Assembly: GCF_020421205.1 (NCBI RefSeq)
Contig: NZ_JAIZZH010000001.1
Coordinates: 434,001-498,000, forward strand
Length of the DNA stretch: 64,000 nucleotides
Direction of reading: 5' to 3'
Source: Hymenobacter pini
GTDB lineage: Bacteria > Bacteroidota > Bacteroidia > Cytophagales > Hymenobacteraceae
Shown here: in pieces, positions 26,467 through 34,099 of the stretch
How the letters are laid out: each line of letters starts with the position of its first letter
How positions within the stretch are numbered: the first letter of the stretch is position 1
Position numbers and translations under genes: made by a program
The notes under the pieces: generated by a model
What the model was told of the DNA's origin: nothing
What the model saw: the letters and a program-made list of their open reading frames with translations, nothing else
Databases searched by the model: none

Positions 26467-27013
26467 CTAGCAACAGTTTCCGCCCGGTGTGCAGGCGGGA
26501 CCGGTGGCCATACCAGTATCTACCAAAGTAAAGGCCATGGGGGCTAGTGGTGGCAGCTCCGCAGCCGCAGTGGGAGCAATGCAGCACTGGCTAGTGGCAG
26601 CCTCATCGTACTCTTGCTGGTAGCGTGGGTCGTTAAATTCCGCGTCCTCGTGGAAGTAATACACTTCCCACTCCGTGCCATCGAGGTCATGTACCCAGAA
26701 TTTATCTTGCTTGGCGTAGCAGCAGTTGGTCCCCATTTCCTCGCGCTGCACCAGGCCAGCCTGCCGAGCGGCGGCCAGCCGTTCCTCCAGTTGCGGCAGC
26801 GTTTCTACCTGAAAGCCCAGGTGCCCAAAATTGCTGTGCACCCGCGCCGGATTCTGGACGAATGAAATAATCAGTGCCGGTTCATCGAGCACGAACTTGG
26901 CGTAGCCAGGCTTGATTTTATCGGCCGGTTGTCCGAAAAATGCTGTAGAAATTAAGGGTTGATGCCAGGTCAGTGACGTACAGCGACACATGCATGCGGG
27001 GAAATGTGCTCAT
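26467..27013 (-). pseudogene. ArsI/CadI-like glyoxalase-fold (VOC) protein, frameshifted near codon 25
   Basis: Reading from ATG 27013 gives MSTFPRMHVSLYVTDLAS then TLNFYSIF, the usual start of ArsI/CadI proteins, but the frame stops soon after. The second frame resumes at once with FFGQPADKIKPGYAKFVL and continues to 26467, with HLGFQVE, the vicinal Cys pair TNCCYAKQDKFWV and a Cys-rich tail GGNCC. The break lies at a T5 run near 26937-26945; two more T residues would restore FYSIFFGQ. ArsI cleaves the C-As bond of trivalent organoarsenicals using the Cys pair and a metal; CadI is cadmium-induced. An alternative is translation from the ATG at 26991 in the second frame, but this would lose the first beta strand with a metal-ligand His. 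Either a real recent mutation or a sequencing error. Adjacent to arsR. Confidence 0.75.
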
Positions 27014-27046
27014 GACTACAACGGATGAAAGTGGAAAGATGAAGAG

Positions 27047-27394
27047 TTAACAGGGGCAGGTAGTATCCGGACTGCACGCGGCAGTAGTGGCCAGGGAGAA
27101 AAGGCGGGCAAACTGTTGCTGCACCTGCTGCCACAGCGCAGTGTTCAGGCAATAACACACCGTCAACCCATCAATTTCTCCGCGTATCAGATCCAGGGCC
27201 TTCAACTCCTGCAGGTGCTGCGACACGGTAGTGCGGGATAGTGGCAGTTCAGCCGCAATATCACCGGAGATACACGTTGTTTTACTTGCCAGAAGCTGGA
27301 TGATGGCTATTCGGGCCGGATGAGCCAAGGCCTTGGCAAAGCGGGCCAGTTGCTGCTGCTCGGCAGTAAATTCAGCGAGTTTGGCGTACGTCAT
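27047..27394 (-). CDS. arsR: ArsR/SmtB-family metalloregulator
   Basis: 115 residues from ATG 27394 (MTYAKLAEFTAEQQQ). Winged helix: ALAHPARIAIIQLLASKTTCISGDIAAELPLSRTTVSQHLQELKALDLI (helix 3-turn-recognition helix LSRTTVSQHLQEL). Cys residues occur before the recognition helix (TTCISG), in CYCLN and in the tail ACSPDTTCPC, which could form an As(III) site. The ArsR family releases DNA on binding metalloid. The gene begins inside an inverted repeat that is a likely operator, and the ArsI/CadI-like gene follows 33 nt after its stop. Confidence 0.85.
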   Translation of the reverse strand: MTYAKLAEFTAEQQQLARFAKALAHPARIAIIQLLASKTTCISGDIAAELPLSRTTVSQHLQELKALDLIRGEIDGLTVCYCLNTALWQQVQQQFARLFSLATTAACSPDTTCPC

Positions 27395-27425
27395 AAAGTG
27401 GTTATATAGTATGACGTAAACATAC
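27387..27425. promoter_or_regulatory. Candidate ArsR operator
   Basis: TACGTCAT (27387-27394, including the start codon) is repeated inverted as ATGACGTA (27411-27418), and an overlapping palindrome GTATGACGTAAACATAC spans 27409-27425. Symmetry at the start of an ArsR gene is typical of autoregulation. Confidence 0.5.
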
Positions 27426-27488
27426 GACACACTTCAATAAATTGATACTTACTTTCCTGGTTTTTTTCGTCTGGATATTTCGCCTGAA

Positions 27489-27530
27489 CAACAGAACGCC
27501 CCACTGCTACTGCAACGGGGCGTTCTGTTG
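27489..27530 (-). terminator. Terminator of the leftward gene at 27553-27825
   Basis: 14-nt perfect arms CAACAGAACGCCCC (27489-27502) and GGGGCGTTCTGTTG (27517-27530), 22 nt beyond the stop of the leftward gene. No strong U-tract (GTTGTTC). Confidence 0.65.
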
Positions 27531-27552
27531 AGCATTGCACCATGTAGGTGCT

Positions 27553-27825
27553 CTAGCGGTTGTTATCGTCGATGGGGTTATTGAAACCAGGGTTCATCAG
27601 CTCATCGGTCATGCTGGAGTTGTCGGGGTCGGGGCCGGTAGTAGCGCTGTCGGTTGGAATACCGGTGGTTTCGGCCTCCAACCGGGCCGAGGTGTCTAGC
27701 GTGCCTTCTTCGTCGCGCTTGTAGCTATACAGCTCTTCACGGTGCTTGCGTTGTTCATCGGTCAGGTTTGCGCCCGATTTAGGGTCGAGGGCGGCAGCAG
27801 GGTCCTGGTTTTTATCGGTAGCCAT
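27553..27825 (-). CDS. Small hydrophilic acidic protein, unknown function
   Basis: 90 residues from ATG 27825 (MATDKNQDPAAAL). Highly hydrophilic, rich in Asp, Glu, Asn, Thr and Pro, with a short helix EQRKHREELYSYKRDEEG in the middle and a disordered C-terminal half ending NPIDDNNR. No signal peptide. Its composition resembles intrinsically disordered stress proteins. It follows the similarly hydrophilic gene at 27867 in the same direction (41 nt between them), so the two are probably co-transcribed. Confidence 0.6.
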   Translation of the reverse strand: MATDKNQDPAAALDPKSGANLTDEQRKHREELYSYKRDEEGTLDTSARLEAETTGIPTDSATTGPDPDNSSMTDELMNPGFNNPIDDNNR

Positions 27826-27866
27826 GGCAGTAGTGTGTGAGAGCAAGAAATCAGGAAGCAACCCGG

Positions 27867-28331
27867 CTATTTGCCCGAGCCTGGAATACCCCGGCCTTCA
27901 TCAGGGCGGAATGCGCTGAACTCGTCGGGGTTGTCGTTTTTACCCACGTTCGGGTTTTCGGGGTGCTCACCGTGCTCGGGGGCCGGGGCAGTGGTGTGGT
28001 TGGCAGGCTCGTTGGTAGCCCAGTTGCGGGTGCCACCGCCGTAGCGCGGGTCGTCCTTGGCCCAACCCTCACGCTGCTCAAAATATTCGGCGTCCTCTAC
28101 GTGCTGCACCGCTGCGGGGTCTACGTTTTGCGGCGTGCTGCCGCGCTGTTCCGGGAAAGCAACGGGTGGGGCGGCCTGCCCGCCTTCGGTTACGCTGTGC
28201 TCATCGTGCGCTTTCTGCTGGGCCTCGGTCGGCGTGGTTTTGCCAAAGTCACCGTACTGTGGCGTGTGGTTGCCCTGGGCAGAATTGGTGGCGTCAGGAG
28301 CGAGGTTAGAATTTTCGGGAGTGGTTTGCAT
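27867..28331 (-). CDS. Disordered hydrophilic protein, unknown function
   Basis: 154 residues from ATG 28331 (MQTTPENSNLAP). Almost free of hydrophobic clusters, rich in Pro, Asn, Gly, Glu, Gln and His, with several short motifs such as QYGDFGKTTP and KDDPRYGGGTRNW and a Gly/Asp-rich end. No signal peptide, no domain. Probably intrinsically disordered, possibly desiccation- or stress-related by composition; this is inference. Located between two UspA genes. Confidence 0.6.
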   Translation of the reverse strand: MQTTPENSNLAPDATNSAQGNHTPQYGDFGKTTPTEAQQKAHDEHSVTEGGQAAPPVAFPEQRGSTPQNVDPAAVQHVEDAEYFEQREGWAKDDPRYGGGTRNWATNEPANHTTAPAPEHGEHPENPNVGKNDNPDEFSAFRPDEGRGIPGSGK

Positions 28332-28462
28332 AAGAAACGGGTAGGAGAGTAAGATGCAGGGAAACGAAGCAAAGGCTGTAGTAGCCACTTCTGTGCTGCA
28401 TACGTAAACGCTCAGCAAATGGCGAAATCCGTCGCCGTATCTCTCACCAAACCTTACCGCGT

Positions 28463-28759
28463 ATGTCGGGCGCAGTTACGCATCATTCCCAAGACCAAGA
28501 GTTTGTAATTGAACAGGACGGCGGCTCCGCCGAGCTGGCCTACAGCACACCGGAAGCCGGCGTTATAGATTTCACCCACACCTACGTTGATAAGCCGCTG
28601 CGGGGGCAGGGGCTGGCCGAAGAGCTGGCCCAGGCCGGCCTGGCATACGCCCGCGCCCAGCAGTTACGAGTGCGAACCAGCTGCCCATTCATGCGCGAAT
28701 TCCTGGACTCCCACCCCGAATATGAGGACTTGCGGGCACCTGCCAGCTCTGAAGAATGA
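28463..28759 (+). CDS. Small GNAT-fold acetyltransferase (YjdJ/Gcn5-related minimal type)
   Basis: 98 residues. The minimal GNAT family (PF14542 type) is recognised by AELAYSTPEAGVIDFTHTYV, the acetyl-CoA loop RGQGLAEELAQAGLAYAR and the final strand-helix RVRTSCPFMREFLDSHPEYEDL. The invariant Cys in TSCPF is present. These proteins lack the N-terminal half of full GNATs; their substrates are mostly unknown. Divergent from the disordered-protein gene. Confidence 0.85.
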   Translation: MSGAVTHHSQDQEFVIEQDGGSAELAYSTPEAGVIDFTHTYVDKPLRGQGLAEELAQAGLAYARAQQLRVRTSCPFMREFLDSHPEYEDLRAPASSEE

Positions 28760-28904
28760 GATGGGTAACCTATCTGGTTATTGTTGAGCTTGATAATCAA
28801 TAAGATAGCCTATATAGTTGATTTTTAATAAGATCTTAATTTTTTGCGTCTACTAAACCGATACCTTGGCTTACCTGAAAGTCAACGCTTTTGGGCCCCG
28901 TTGT

Positions 28905-29792
28905 ATGATGACGTTCCATGTCCTTACCGACTTCTCCGACGCGGCGACCAACGCACTGCATTACGCAGTGGTGCTGGCCCGCCGCGTAGGAGGAGCCGTT
29001 CACTTATGGCACGTCCAACCAGCCAAAGGTTCCGACGAGGCCTTGCTGTTTCGGCAGATGGGGGCGGAGTGGAGCCTGGAAAAAGCCCAGCATAGTCTGC
29101 AGGACCAAGTGCGGCACGTGCAAGCCTACGTGCCCTGCCAGGCGACCATCCTGACGGAAGATAGTATTGCGCATTTAGCTGCAAGCCTGGGCAGCAGGCC
29201 CGATCAGCTAGTGGTTGTGGGCAATGCCAACCCCGCCAAAAATGTTCGGCACACGGAGCACAGCCTCGCGCTGCACCTAGTGTGTACCCTGGCGCATCCA
29301 TTGTTGATAGTTCCCATTACCTACCGGGCTGGCACCCTGCCCAAGCGCATTGTGCTGGATACCGACCGCCGAGCGGTGCGGCTGCCTGCTACGGCCGCCA
29401 CCATTCCCCGTTTGCTGGAGCAGCTCACCGCCACCGACGAGCCACTTTTCCTGGGGCAGCAGCTTGGTGCGGTAGAGGAGCTGCTGGCGCGGGTAGGGCC
29501 TTCGGTGCTTGGACTGCACGTGTACACCACGCCTGCCTCACCCGAGCTGGCCGACGTAGCCACCCGTATCCGGCAAAGTGGCTTATTGGCGGGCGTAGCG
29601 CACACGGTAATGTCCACACGGCACTCATCGGTAGAAGAGGGCATCCGCCATGCCGCCACCCGTCACCAAGCCGATATGCTCACGTTTGTTACCCGGCAGC
29701 GTCTGTACCCAGGTACTCATTTTCGGAGCAGCGTCACGGCCGGCTTGCTGGTTCACAGCCGTATTCCCGTCTTAACTATTCCGGAGTGCTGA
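28905..29792 (+). CDS. Tandem UspA-like universal stress protein
   Basis: 295 residues from ATG 28905; 28908 is an equally good ATG and the frame from 28866 adds 13 residues. The first Usp fold begins MTFHVLTDFSDAATNALHYA, matching the start of the UspA protein at 25444 (LVLTDFTPAADQALRYA), so the two are paralogues. The second fold is at about 155-295 with DMLTFVTRQRL and IPVLTIPEC at the end. ATP-binding glycines are degenerate. The upstream gap is AT-rich and contains a TTG ... TAATTTTTTG promoter-like stretch (28818-28846). Confidence 0.8.
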   Translation: MMTFHVLTDFSDAATNALHYAVVLARRVGGAVHLWHVQPAKGSDEALLFRQMGAEWSLEKAQHSLQDQVRHVQAYVPCQATILTEDSIAHLAASLGSRPDQLVVVGNANPAKNVRHTEHSLALHLVCTLAHPLLIVPITYRAGTLPKRIVLDTDRRAVRLPATAATIPRLLEQLTATDEPLFLGQQLGAVEELLARVGPSVLGLHVYTTPASPELADVATRIRQSGLLAGVAHTVMSTRHSSVEEGIRHAATRHQADMLTFVTRQRLYPGTHFRSSVTAGLLVHSRIPVLTIPEC

Positions 29793-29850
29793 GCTTCGGT
29801 CATATCCTCTCCCACACATTAATAAGTTAGTAGAGTGCCCCATGTGAGTT

Positions 29851-29876
29851 CGGGCCCGCACTGCAATGCGGGCCCG
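29851..29876 (+). terminator. Terminator after the UspA-like gene
   Basis: Perfect 10-nt arms CGGGCCCGCA / TGCGGGCCCG with a CTGCAA loop, followed by TTTG. Located 58 nt after the stop. Confidence 0.65.
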
Positions 29877-29921
29877 TTTGCGTATCCGGTAGGTTGCAGA
29901 ATCATCTAGCACTCAGCCAAA

Positions 29922-29966
29922 ACACAACGGCCCTGGCTCCTACAGTAGGAACCAGGGCCGTTGTGT
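29922..29966 (-). terminator. Terminator of the endonuclease gene
   Basis: 20-nt arms 29922-29941 and 29947-29966 pair with one mismatch (core ACACAACGGCCCTGG) and the minus strand continues with TTTTGG. It lies 49 nt beyond the leftward endonuclease stop. Confidence 0.75.
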
Positions 29967-30015
29967 GTCCAGGGGGGCGGCCTCACCAATACCGGCCGGC
30001 CCCGCTACGGGCTAA

Positions 30016-32343
30016 TTAATGCTGTACAGCCACGCGGCTGCTGTAGCGCACTCCGTCTACGGTTACACGTACCGTATACAAGCCATTGCTGAGCGTGTGG
30101 ACGGGCAGGGTGCCAGCGTCGAGGGAGGAAACCTGCTGCGTGCGGTGCAGCACCTCTTGGCCCAGCGCATTAAACAGGCTGATGCTGGCTTCGTGGCGGC
30201 CGCGTAGCTCGGGCAGGCGGATCTGGACGCTGCCGGTGGCGGGGTTCGGGAATACGTCAATGCCGAAGTTGAGCGGCGCGGCCTTAGTGGTAGCCGTGGT
30301 AATGCAGCCGCTGGTGTGGCTGCCTACACCCGTGTACACGTCGGTACCCACAAACTGCCATTCACCGGCCGCCATGCTCCAGCGCTTCTGGCCGGCGGTT
30401 ACCGAGGCCTTACGCACCAGCGTAGCGTTGGTAGTGGTGCCGCCACCGGGCAGCTGCCAGCCCCCGGCCGGTTGCTGGCCAATCACGCCAATTACGTCCA
30501 GCGTATCGGTGCCGTCCATCAGTAGCAGGGCGTCGTCGCCGTTGAAGAAGCACACGCTCGACTGCAGATCGGCCTGCTTGGCTACGTCGGCCGAGGCTAC
30601 GCCGGTATTGGCAATAACGTACACGTCGCCGGGGGCAATAGTGCCGGTAAGCGCCTGGGTAGCAGTGGGCGAGGTAGAGCCGTTGGCAAACAGGCGAACC
30701 TCAATACCCGTCAGGCTGATAGGAGCCGGCGAGGGATTGTAAATTTCGACCACCTTGGTGTTGGTGGTGTTGCCCTCCACGTACTCCGAGAAGTACAGAT
30801 CGGTGCAGGGAGAGCCGGCCGGGGCCTGATCGTCGTTGGTGATGGTGAGCACGTGGGCCGAGGGCGTACCTAGCACAGCCCCGCCCGTGGTGGGCGTGCC
30901 CAGCACCAGCCGCACCGTTTCGTTAGGCTCCGGTTGGGTGTCACCCACCACCGAAATGGTTACGGGTACTGTTTGCGACGCTTGACCAGCAACAAAAGTC
31001 ACCGAGGTAGTAGTCAGCGAATAGTCAGCTGGTGAGGTGGCCGTGGTGCCGCTGGTGCTCACCGTTACCGGAATGGTTACGGCGGCGGTAGGCGCGCTGC
31101 CGCTCAGCGTTACATTTACCGTGTACGTGCTGGTGCCGGAGTTGCCCTCGGTGATAGTACCGGTAGCAGAAGCAAATTTGATGGTCGGTGCCGCGCCATC
31201 ATCGTTGGTGATGGTAAGCTCCTGCGAAGCCGGGCCACCCACCGCGCCGCCCGAGGACGGGTTGTTCAGCGTGAGCACCACAGTTTCGTCGGCCTCCGGC
31301 TGCGTGTCACCGTTGATGGTAACGGTAAGAGTTTGCGAGGTCTGGCCGGCGGTAAAGGTCAGCGTCTGGGGCGAGGTGAAAGCAAAATCAGAGCCGTTGG
31401 TAGCCGTTGAGTTGGCCGCATCCAATGCCACCTGCACGGTGAGTGTGGAGGTAAGGGCCGGCGTTACGTTTACGGTAGCGGTGTAGGTGCTGGTGCCCGA
31501 ATTGCCCTCCGCAATGCTGGCCGTAGCGGCCGAGAAGGAGAAAGTAGGCTGCACCTGGAAACCCCAGGCGCGGGCCACCAGATCGGGGTAGGTGATGTAG
31601 GGATTGAAATTGCCCTGGCTTTTGGCGGCACGGCGGTTCCGTTCCCGCTCCCGGGCGTCTACTGGGTCCTGCATATGCCACTTATACAGCGTATTCAGGT
31701 CGGCGGCGGCCGTAATTACATCCTTGCCTGGGTCAAACGTCTGGCCCTGGTGCATGGTGTAGAAATAGAAGATAGCCCGGGCCAGGTTGCCCTTGTGGTC
31801 TTCGCGGGGCTCAAACTGCGAGTTGGTATCCTCGCTGTACTCGTCGATGTTGCTGGTTGGGATGGTAGTTTGGCTGGAGGTGCCCCGCATCCAGAGCTGG
31901 GTCTGGTTGTCCGGAATATCCGCAAACGGGTCCGAGCCCCGGTTGGAATTCCAGGTGTCGTAGGTTGGGAATAGGTGGTGAATGTCGGAGCGCATCCGTA
32001 CCACTTCATTAAACCAAGACTGCGGCACGGTATGCTCACAGTTGATGCGGGTTACGCCGCCGGTGCTGGTGCTGCTGGAGTCTAGCCGCACGTTCTCCGT
32101 GTAGCCCGAATACACGCACACTACGCGGCCATTCTGGTTATCCACGTAGTTGTACATCTTGCCACGGGCATCGTTGTAGCTAAGCACTACCCGCTTGCCA
32201 TCATACCAGTTTTGCCGCAGCCAGTCTTTCAGGTTCTGGCCCTGCAGGTTGGTGGGCGGTGCCGGGGGCAGGGTTTGAGCTGAGGCCGTCAGGGCCCCCA
32301 AGCTCAGAGCTGCACCCAGTACCCAAGAGAAAAAGTGTTTCAT
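30016..32343 (-). CDS. Secreted endonuclease I with two Calx-beta domains, a lamin-tail domain and a T9SS sorting domain
   Basis: 775 residues. Signal peptide 1-22 (ending TASAQ). Endonuclease_1 (EndA/NucM) domain at about 25-250: NCEHTVPQSWFNEVVRMRSD contains the catalytic His of the beta-beta-alpha-metal motif, followed by IHHLFPTYDTWNSNRGSDPF. Two Calx-beta modules follow (GNSGTSTYTATVNV ... PEADETVVLTLNNP and PEPNETVRLVLGTP), then a lamin-tail domain (YFSEYVEGNTTNTKVVEIYNP). The last 80 residues match a T9SS type A sorting domain (FPNPATGSVQIRLPE, FNALGQEVLH, LSNGLYTVRVTVDG). The protein should be exported through the type IX system to the surface or medium and degrade DNA non-specifically. 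This is the clearest T9SS mark in the window. Confidence 0.92.
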   Translation of the reverse strand: MKHFFSWVLGAALSLGALTASAQTLPPAPPTNLQGQNLKDWLRQNWYDGKRVVLSYNDARGKMYNYVDNQNGRVVCVYSGYTENVRLDSSSTSTGGVTRINCEHTVPQSWFNEVVRMRSDIHHLFPTYDTWNSNRGSDPFADIPDNQTQLWMRGTSSQTTIPTSNIDEYSEDTNSQFEPREDHKGNLARAIFYFYTMHQGQTFDPGKDVITAAADLNTLYKWHMQDPVDARERERNRRAAKSQGNFNPYITYPDLVARAWGFQVQPTFSFSAATASIAEGNSGTSTYTATVNVTPALTSTLTVQVALDAANSTATNGSDFAFTSPQTLTFTAGQTSQTLTVTINGDTQPEADETVVLTLNNPSSGGAVGGPASQELTITNDDGAAPTIKFASATGTITEGNSGTSTYTVNVTLSGSAPTAAVTIPVTVSTSGTTATSPADYSLTTTSVTFVAGQASQTVPVTISVVGDTQPEPNETVRLVLGTPTTGGAVLGTPSAHVLTITNDDQAPAGSPCTDLYFSEYVEGNTTNTKVVEIYNPSPAPISLTGIEVRLFANGSTSPTATQALTGTIAPGDVYVIANTGVASADVAKQADLQSSVCFFNGDDALLLMDGTDTLDVIGVIGQQPAGGWQLPGGGTTTNATLVRKASVTAGQKRWSMAAGEWQFVGTDVYTGVGSHTSGCITTATTKAAPLNFGIDVFPNPATGSVQIRLPELRGRHEASISLFNALGQEVLHRTQQVSSLDAGTLPVHTLSNGLYTVRVTVDGVRYSSRVAVQH

Positions 32344-32503
32344 CAACAGGGGGGAAGGTGTGTGAAGAATGAAGTGAAAAACAAATGTCGTATTCTTTTG
32401 CCACACGCAAACGCGTGACACTTAGTGAGGCTACCAGTATAACAAAAAGGTAACCCCACGCGGCCCAAGGACACTTTTCCTATAGGCAAAGCTGCCTGTA
32501 AAC

Positions 32504-32534
32504 AAAAAAAGCCAGCCCTTATGGGCTGGCTTTT
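32504..32534 (-). terminator. Terminator of the fasciclin gene
   Basis: Stem GCCAGCCC (32511-32518) / GGGCTGGC (32523-32530), with seven U residues following on the minus strand; 21 nt beyond the fasciclin stop. Confidence 0.85.
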
Positions 32535-32555
32535 CAGATGCTATAAGAGCCGGAG

Positions 32556-33263
32556 CTATTTAGTCGGCATCAACACGGTGTCAATTACGTGGGTAACGCC
32601 GTTTTTCGATACTACGTCGGCAATGGTTACGTTGGCCATGCCGCCTTTTGCATCGTGCAGCATCACCATGTTGCCGTTGCGGTGCACCGTCAGCTTTTCA
32701 CCTTCCACCGTCGTCAGCGTCTGGCCGTCGCGCAGGTCGGCGGCCAGCAGGCGGCCGGGTACCACGTGATACGTCAGAATAGTGGTAAGCTTCTGCTTGT
32801 TTTCAGGCATTACTAGCGTATTCACCGTGCCGGCGGGCAGCTTGTCGAAAGCCGCATTAGTGGGGGCAAATACTGTGAAAGGACCCGTGCCTTTCAGCGT
32901 CTCTACCAAACCAGCTGCCTTCACGGCGGCTACCAGCGTGGTGTGGTCGGTGGAGTTTACGGCATTGTCCACAATGTCTTTATCGGGCGTCATCATCGCG
33001 CCACCCACCATCACGCCCGACATTTTCATGTTTTTCATGTCGGCACCTTCGCGGGGCTTGGTGGTTGCCTTGATTTTGGCACCGTCTTCGGTTTTGCCTT
33101 TCACTTTGGTTTTGCCGTCGTCAGCCACCTTGGTTTTGGTAGTCATGTCGCCGTCCTTCATTTTCGTCTTCTCGTCGTCCGACTTCATTTTGCCCTGAGC
33201 TACGGCCGAGCCGGTAGTGAGGGTGAAAGCCAATGCCAGGGTGGAGAGCAGGTATTTGTTCAT
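32556..33263 (-). CDS. Secreted fasciclin (FAS1) domain protein
   Basis: 235 residues. Signal peptide 1-22 (SAVAQ). A Lys/Asp/Thr-rich repetitive linker at 25-75 (KTKMKDGDMTTKTKVADDGK) precedes one FAS1 domain at about 95-235 with the conserved H1 motif GPFTVFAPTNAAFDKLP and the H2/YH region LTYHVVPGRLLAADL, ending GVTHVIDTVLMP. FAS1 domains mediate cell-surface adhesion. The low-complexity linker with repeated KTK/DGD units is unusual but common in related genomes. The upstream gap holds a 19-nt palindrome. Confidence 0.9.
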   Translation of the reverse strand: MNKYLLSTLALAFTLTTGSAVAQGKMKSDDEKTKMKDGDMTTKTKVADDGKTKVKGKTEDGAKIKATTKPREGADMKNMKMSGVMVGGAMMTPDKDIVDNAVNSTDHTTLVAAVKAAGLVETLKGTGPFTVFAPTNAAFDKLPAGTVNTLVMPENKQKLTTILTYHVVPGRLLAADLRDGQTLTTVEGEKLTVHRNGNMVMLHDAKGGMANVTIADVVSKNGVTHVIDTVLMPTK

Positions 33264-33344
33264 GGTTCAAAAGGTTGAGGGTAGGGGACCCGGTGAGAGA
33301 AATGTCCGCCTTGTACGCCAACCGCCGCCTAAAGGATATAGGCT

Positions 33345-33363
33345 GAACAGTAATGTACTGTTC
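33345..33363. promoter_or_regulatory. Palindromic operator-like site upstream of the fasciclin gene
   Basis: GAACAGTA (33345-33352) and TACTGTTC (33356-33363) are perfect inverted arms around ATG. Located 82 nt upstream of the fasciclin start; a terminator is unlikely because no gene ends nearby on the minus strand in the right position. Confidence 0.4.
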
Positions 33364-33455
33364 TTCTTGCCTGCCGCCTGTACCAGCCAACAGAATGTAA
33401 AGGCTCAGCTTGCGGGTTTTATACCCGTAAGCTGTACGGTAAACACAACGAAGAT

Positions 33456-33749
33456 TTACTCCAGAGTAGCAGTGCGCGTCAGGGCCTGACAGAGTTGCCA
33501 GGCCTCCTGCACCAGTTGGTACCGGGCTCCTAGCGGCTGCATACTAAGGTCATGGGCGTAGGCCTCCAGAAAAAAGAAATAATCCTGCATTTGCGTGGGC
33601 GTGGCCGATACCAACTGGTAGGCAGCCATATTTTCGAGTGCGGTTCGCACGCTGCTTTCTAACAGCAATACGTCCTGCTCCGTCATGGTCGCATCGTGTG
33701 CTCTGGCCTGCGCAGGCAGAAACCGTTCGGCAGAAAAAACTGAGTGCAT
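33456..33749 (-). CDS. Hypothetical small helical protein
   Basis: 97 residues from ATG 33749, or 76 from ATG 33686 (MTEQDVLLLESSV). Helical throughout (LESSVRTALENMAAYQLVSA, MQDYFFFLEAYAHDL, YQLVQEAWQLCQALT), no signal peptide or membrane helix. No family recognised. It is the last host gene before the phage integrase region. Confidence 0.55.
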   Translation of the reverse strand: MHSVFSAERFLPAQARAHDATMTEQDVLLLESSVRTALENMAAYQLVSATPTQMQDYFFFLEAYAHDLSMQPLGARYQLVQEAWQLCQALTRTATLE

Positions 33750-33933
33750 AGGCGTGTGGTAGTTTGCGGAGTCATATTCAGATATACGAGCCGGCTTACC
33801 TCTTCGCTTTCCTATTAGTCGAGCCTAGCTGTGCATTGGCCCAGGAGTTTCAACAGCTCACGCCCAAGGGAGCAAACAAGCACCGAAAGAAGATGCTCAA
33901 CAACAGATCACTTAAACGGCACTGGCAAAAGAA
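33750..33933. other. Gene-poor stretch at the host/phage boundary
   Basis: Between the last host gene and the integrase (about 330 nt) there is no convincing gene; the one frame present (33764-33955) has no signal of coding. The stretch ends in a terminator hairpin and integrase-type repeats, listed separately. The attachment core should lie here or within the repeats, but the other end of the prophage is outside the window, so it cannot be identified. Confidence 0.5.
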
Positions 33934-33963
33934 AAAGCCCTTCAGCTGCGGCTAAAGGGCTTT
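33934..33963. terminator. Hairpin terminator at the phage left end
   Basis: Arms AAAGCCCTT (33934-33942) and AAGGGCTTT (33955-33963) with A-rich and T-rich flanks. Suitable as a terminator for the leftward integrase transcript or for rightward host reading. Confidence 0.65.
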
Positions 33964-33990
33964 GGTGGTCGCGCCAGAAGACGACCGTTG

Positions 33991-34099
33991 CGGTAAACTG
34001 TGGCAAGATGTAATAGAATACGGCAAACCGTGGCAAATAGGGCCGTTTATACCCAGCTTTGGCAGTCCATAGTTTGCCGCTATTTATCATAGTTTACCG
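33991..34099. repeat. Four integrase arm-type-like repeats at the integrase end
   Basis: Direct copies CGGTAAACTGTGGCAA (33991-34006) and CGGCAAACCGTGGCAA (34021-34036), 30 bp apart, and two inverted copies whose complements read CGGCAAACTATGG (34067-34079) and CGGTAAACTATG (34088-34099). Consensus CGGYAAACYRTGG. The last copies overlap the 3' end of the integrase gene, the usual place of attP arm sites. Confidence 0.6.

Noticed and set aside
33764..33955. 63-codon frame between the last host gene and the integrase
   Set aside because: The translation has no protein character, and the region holds terminator and repeats; the attachment core cannot be identified without the other end.
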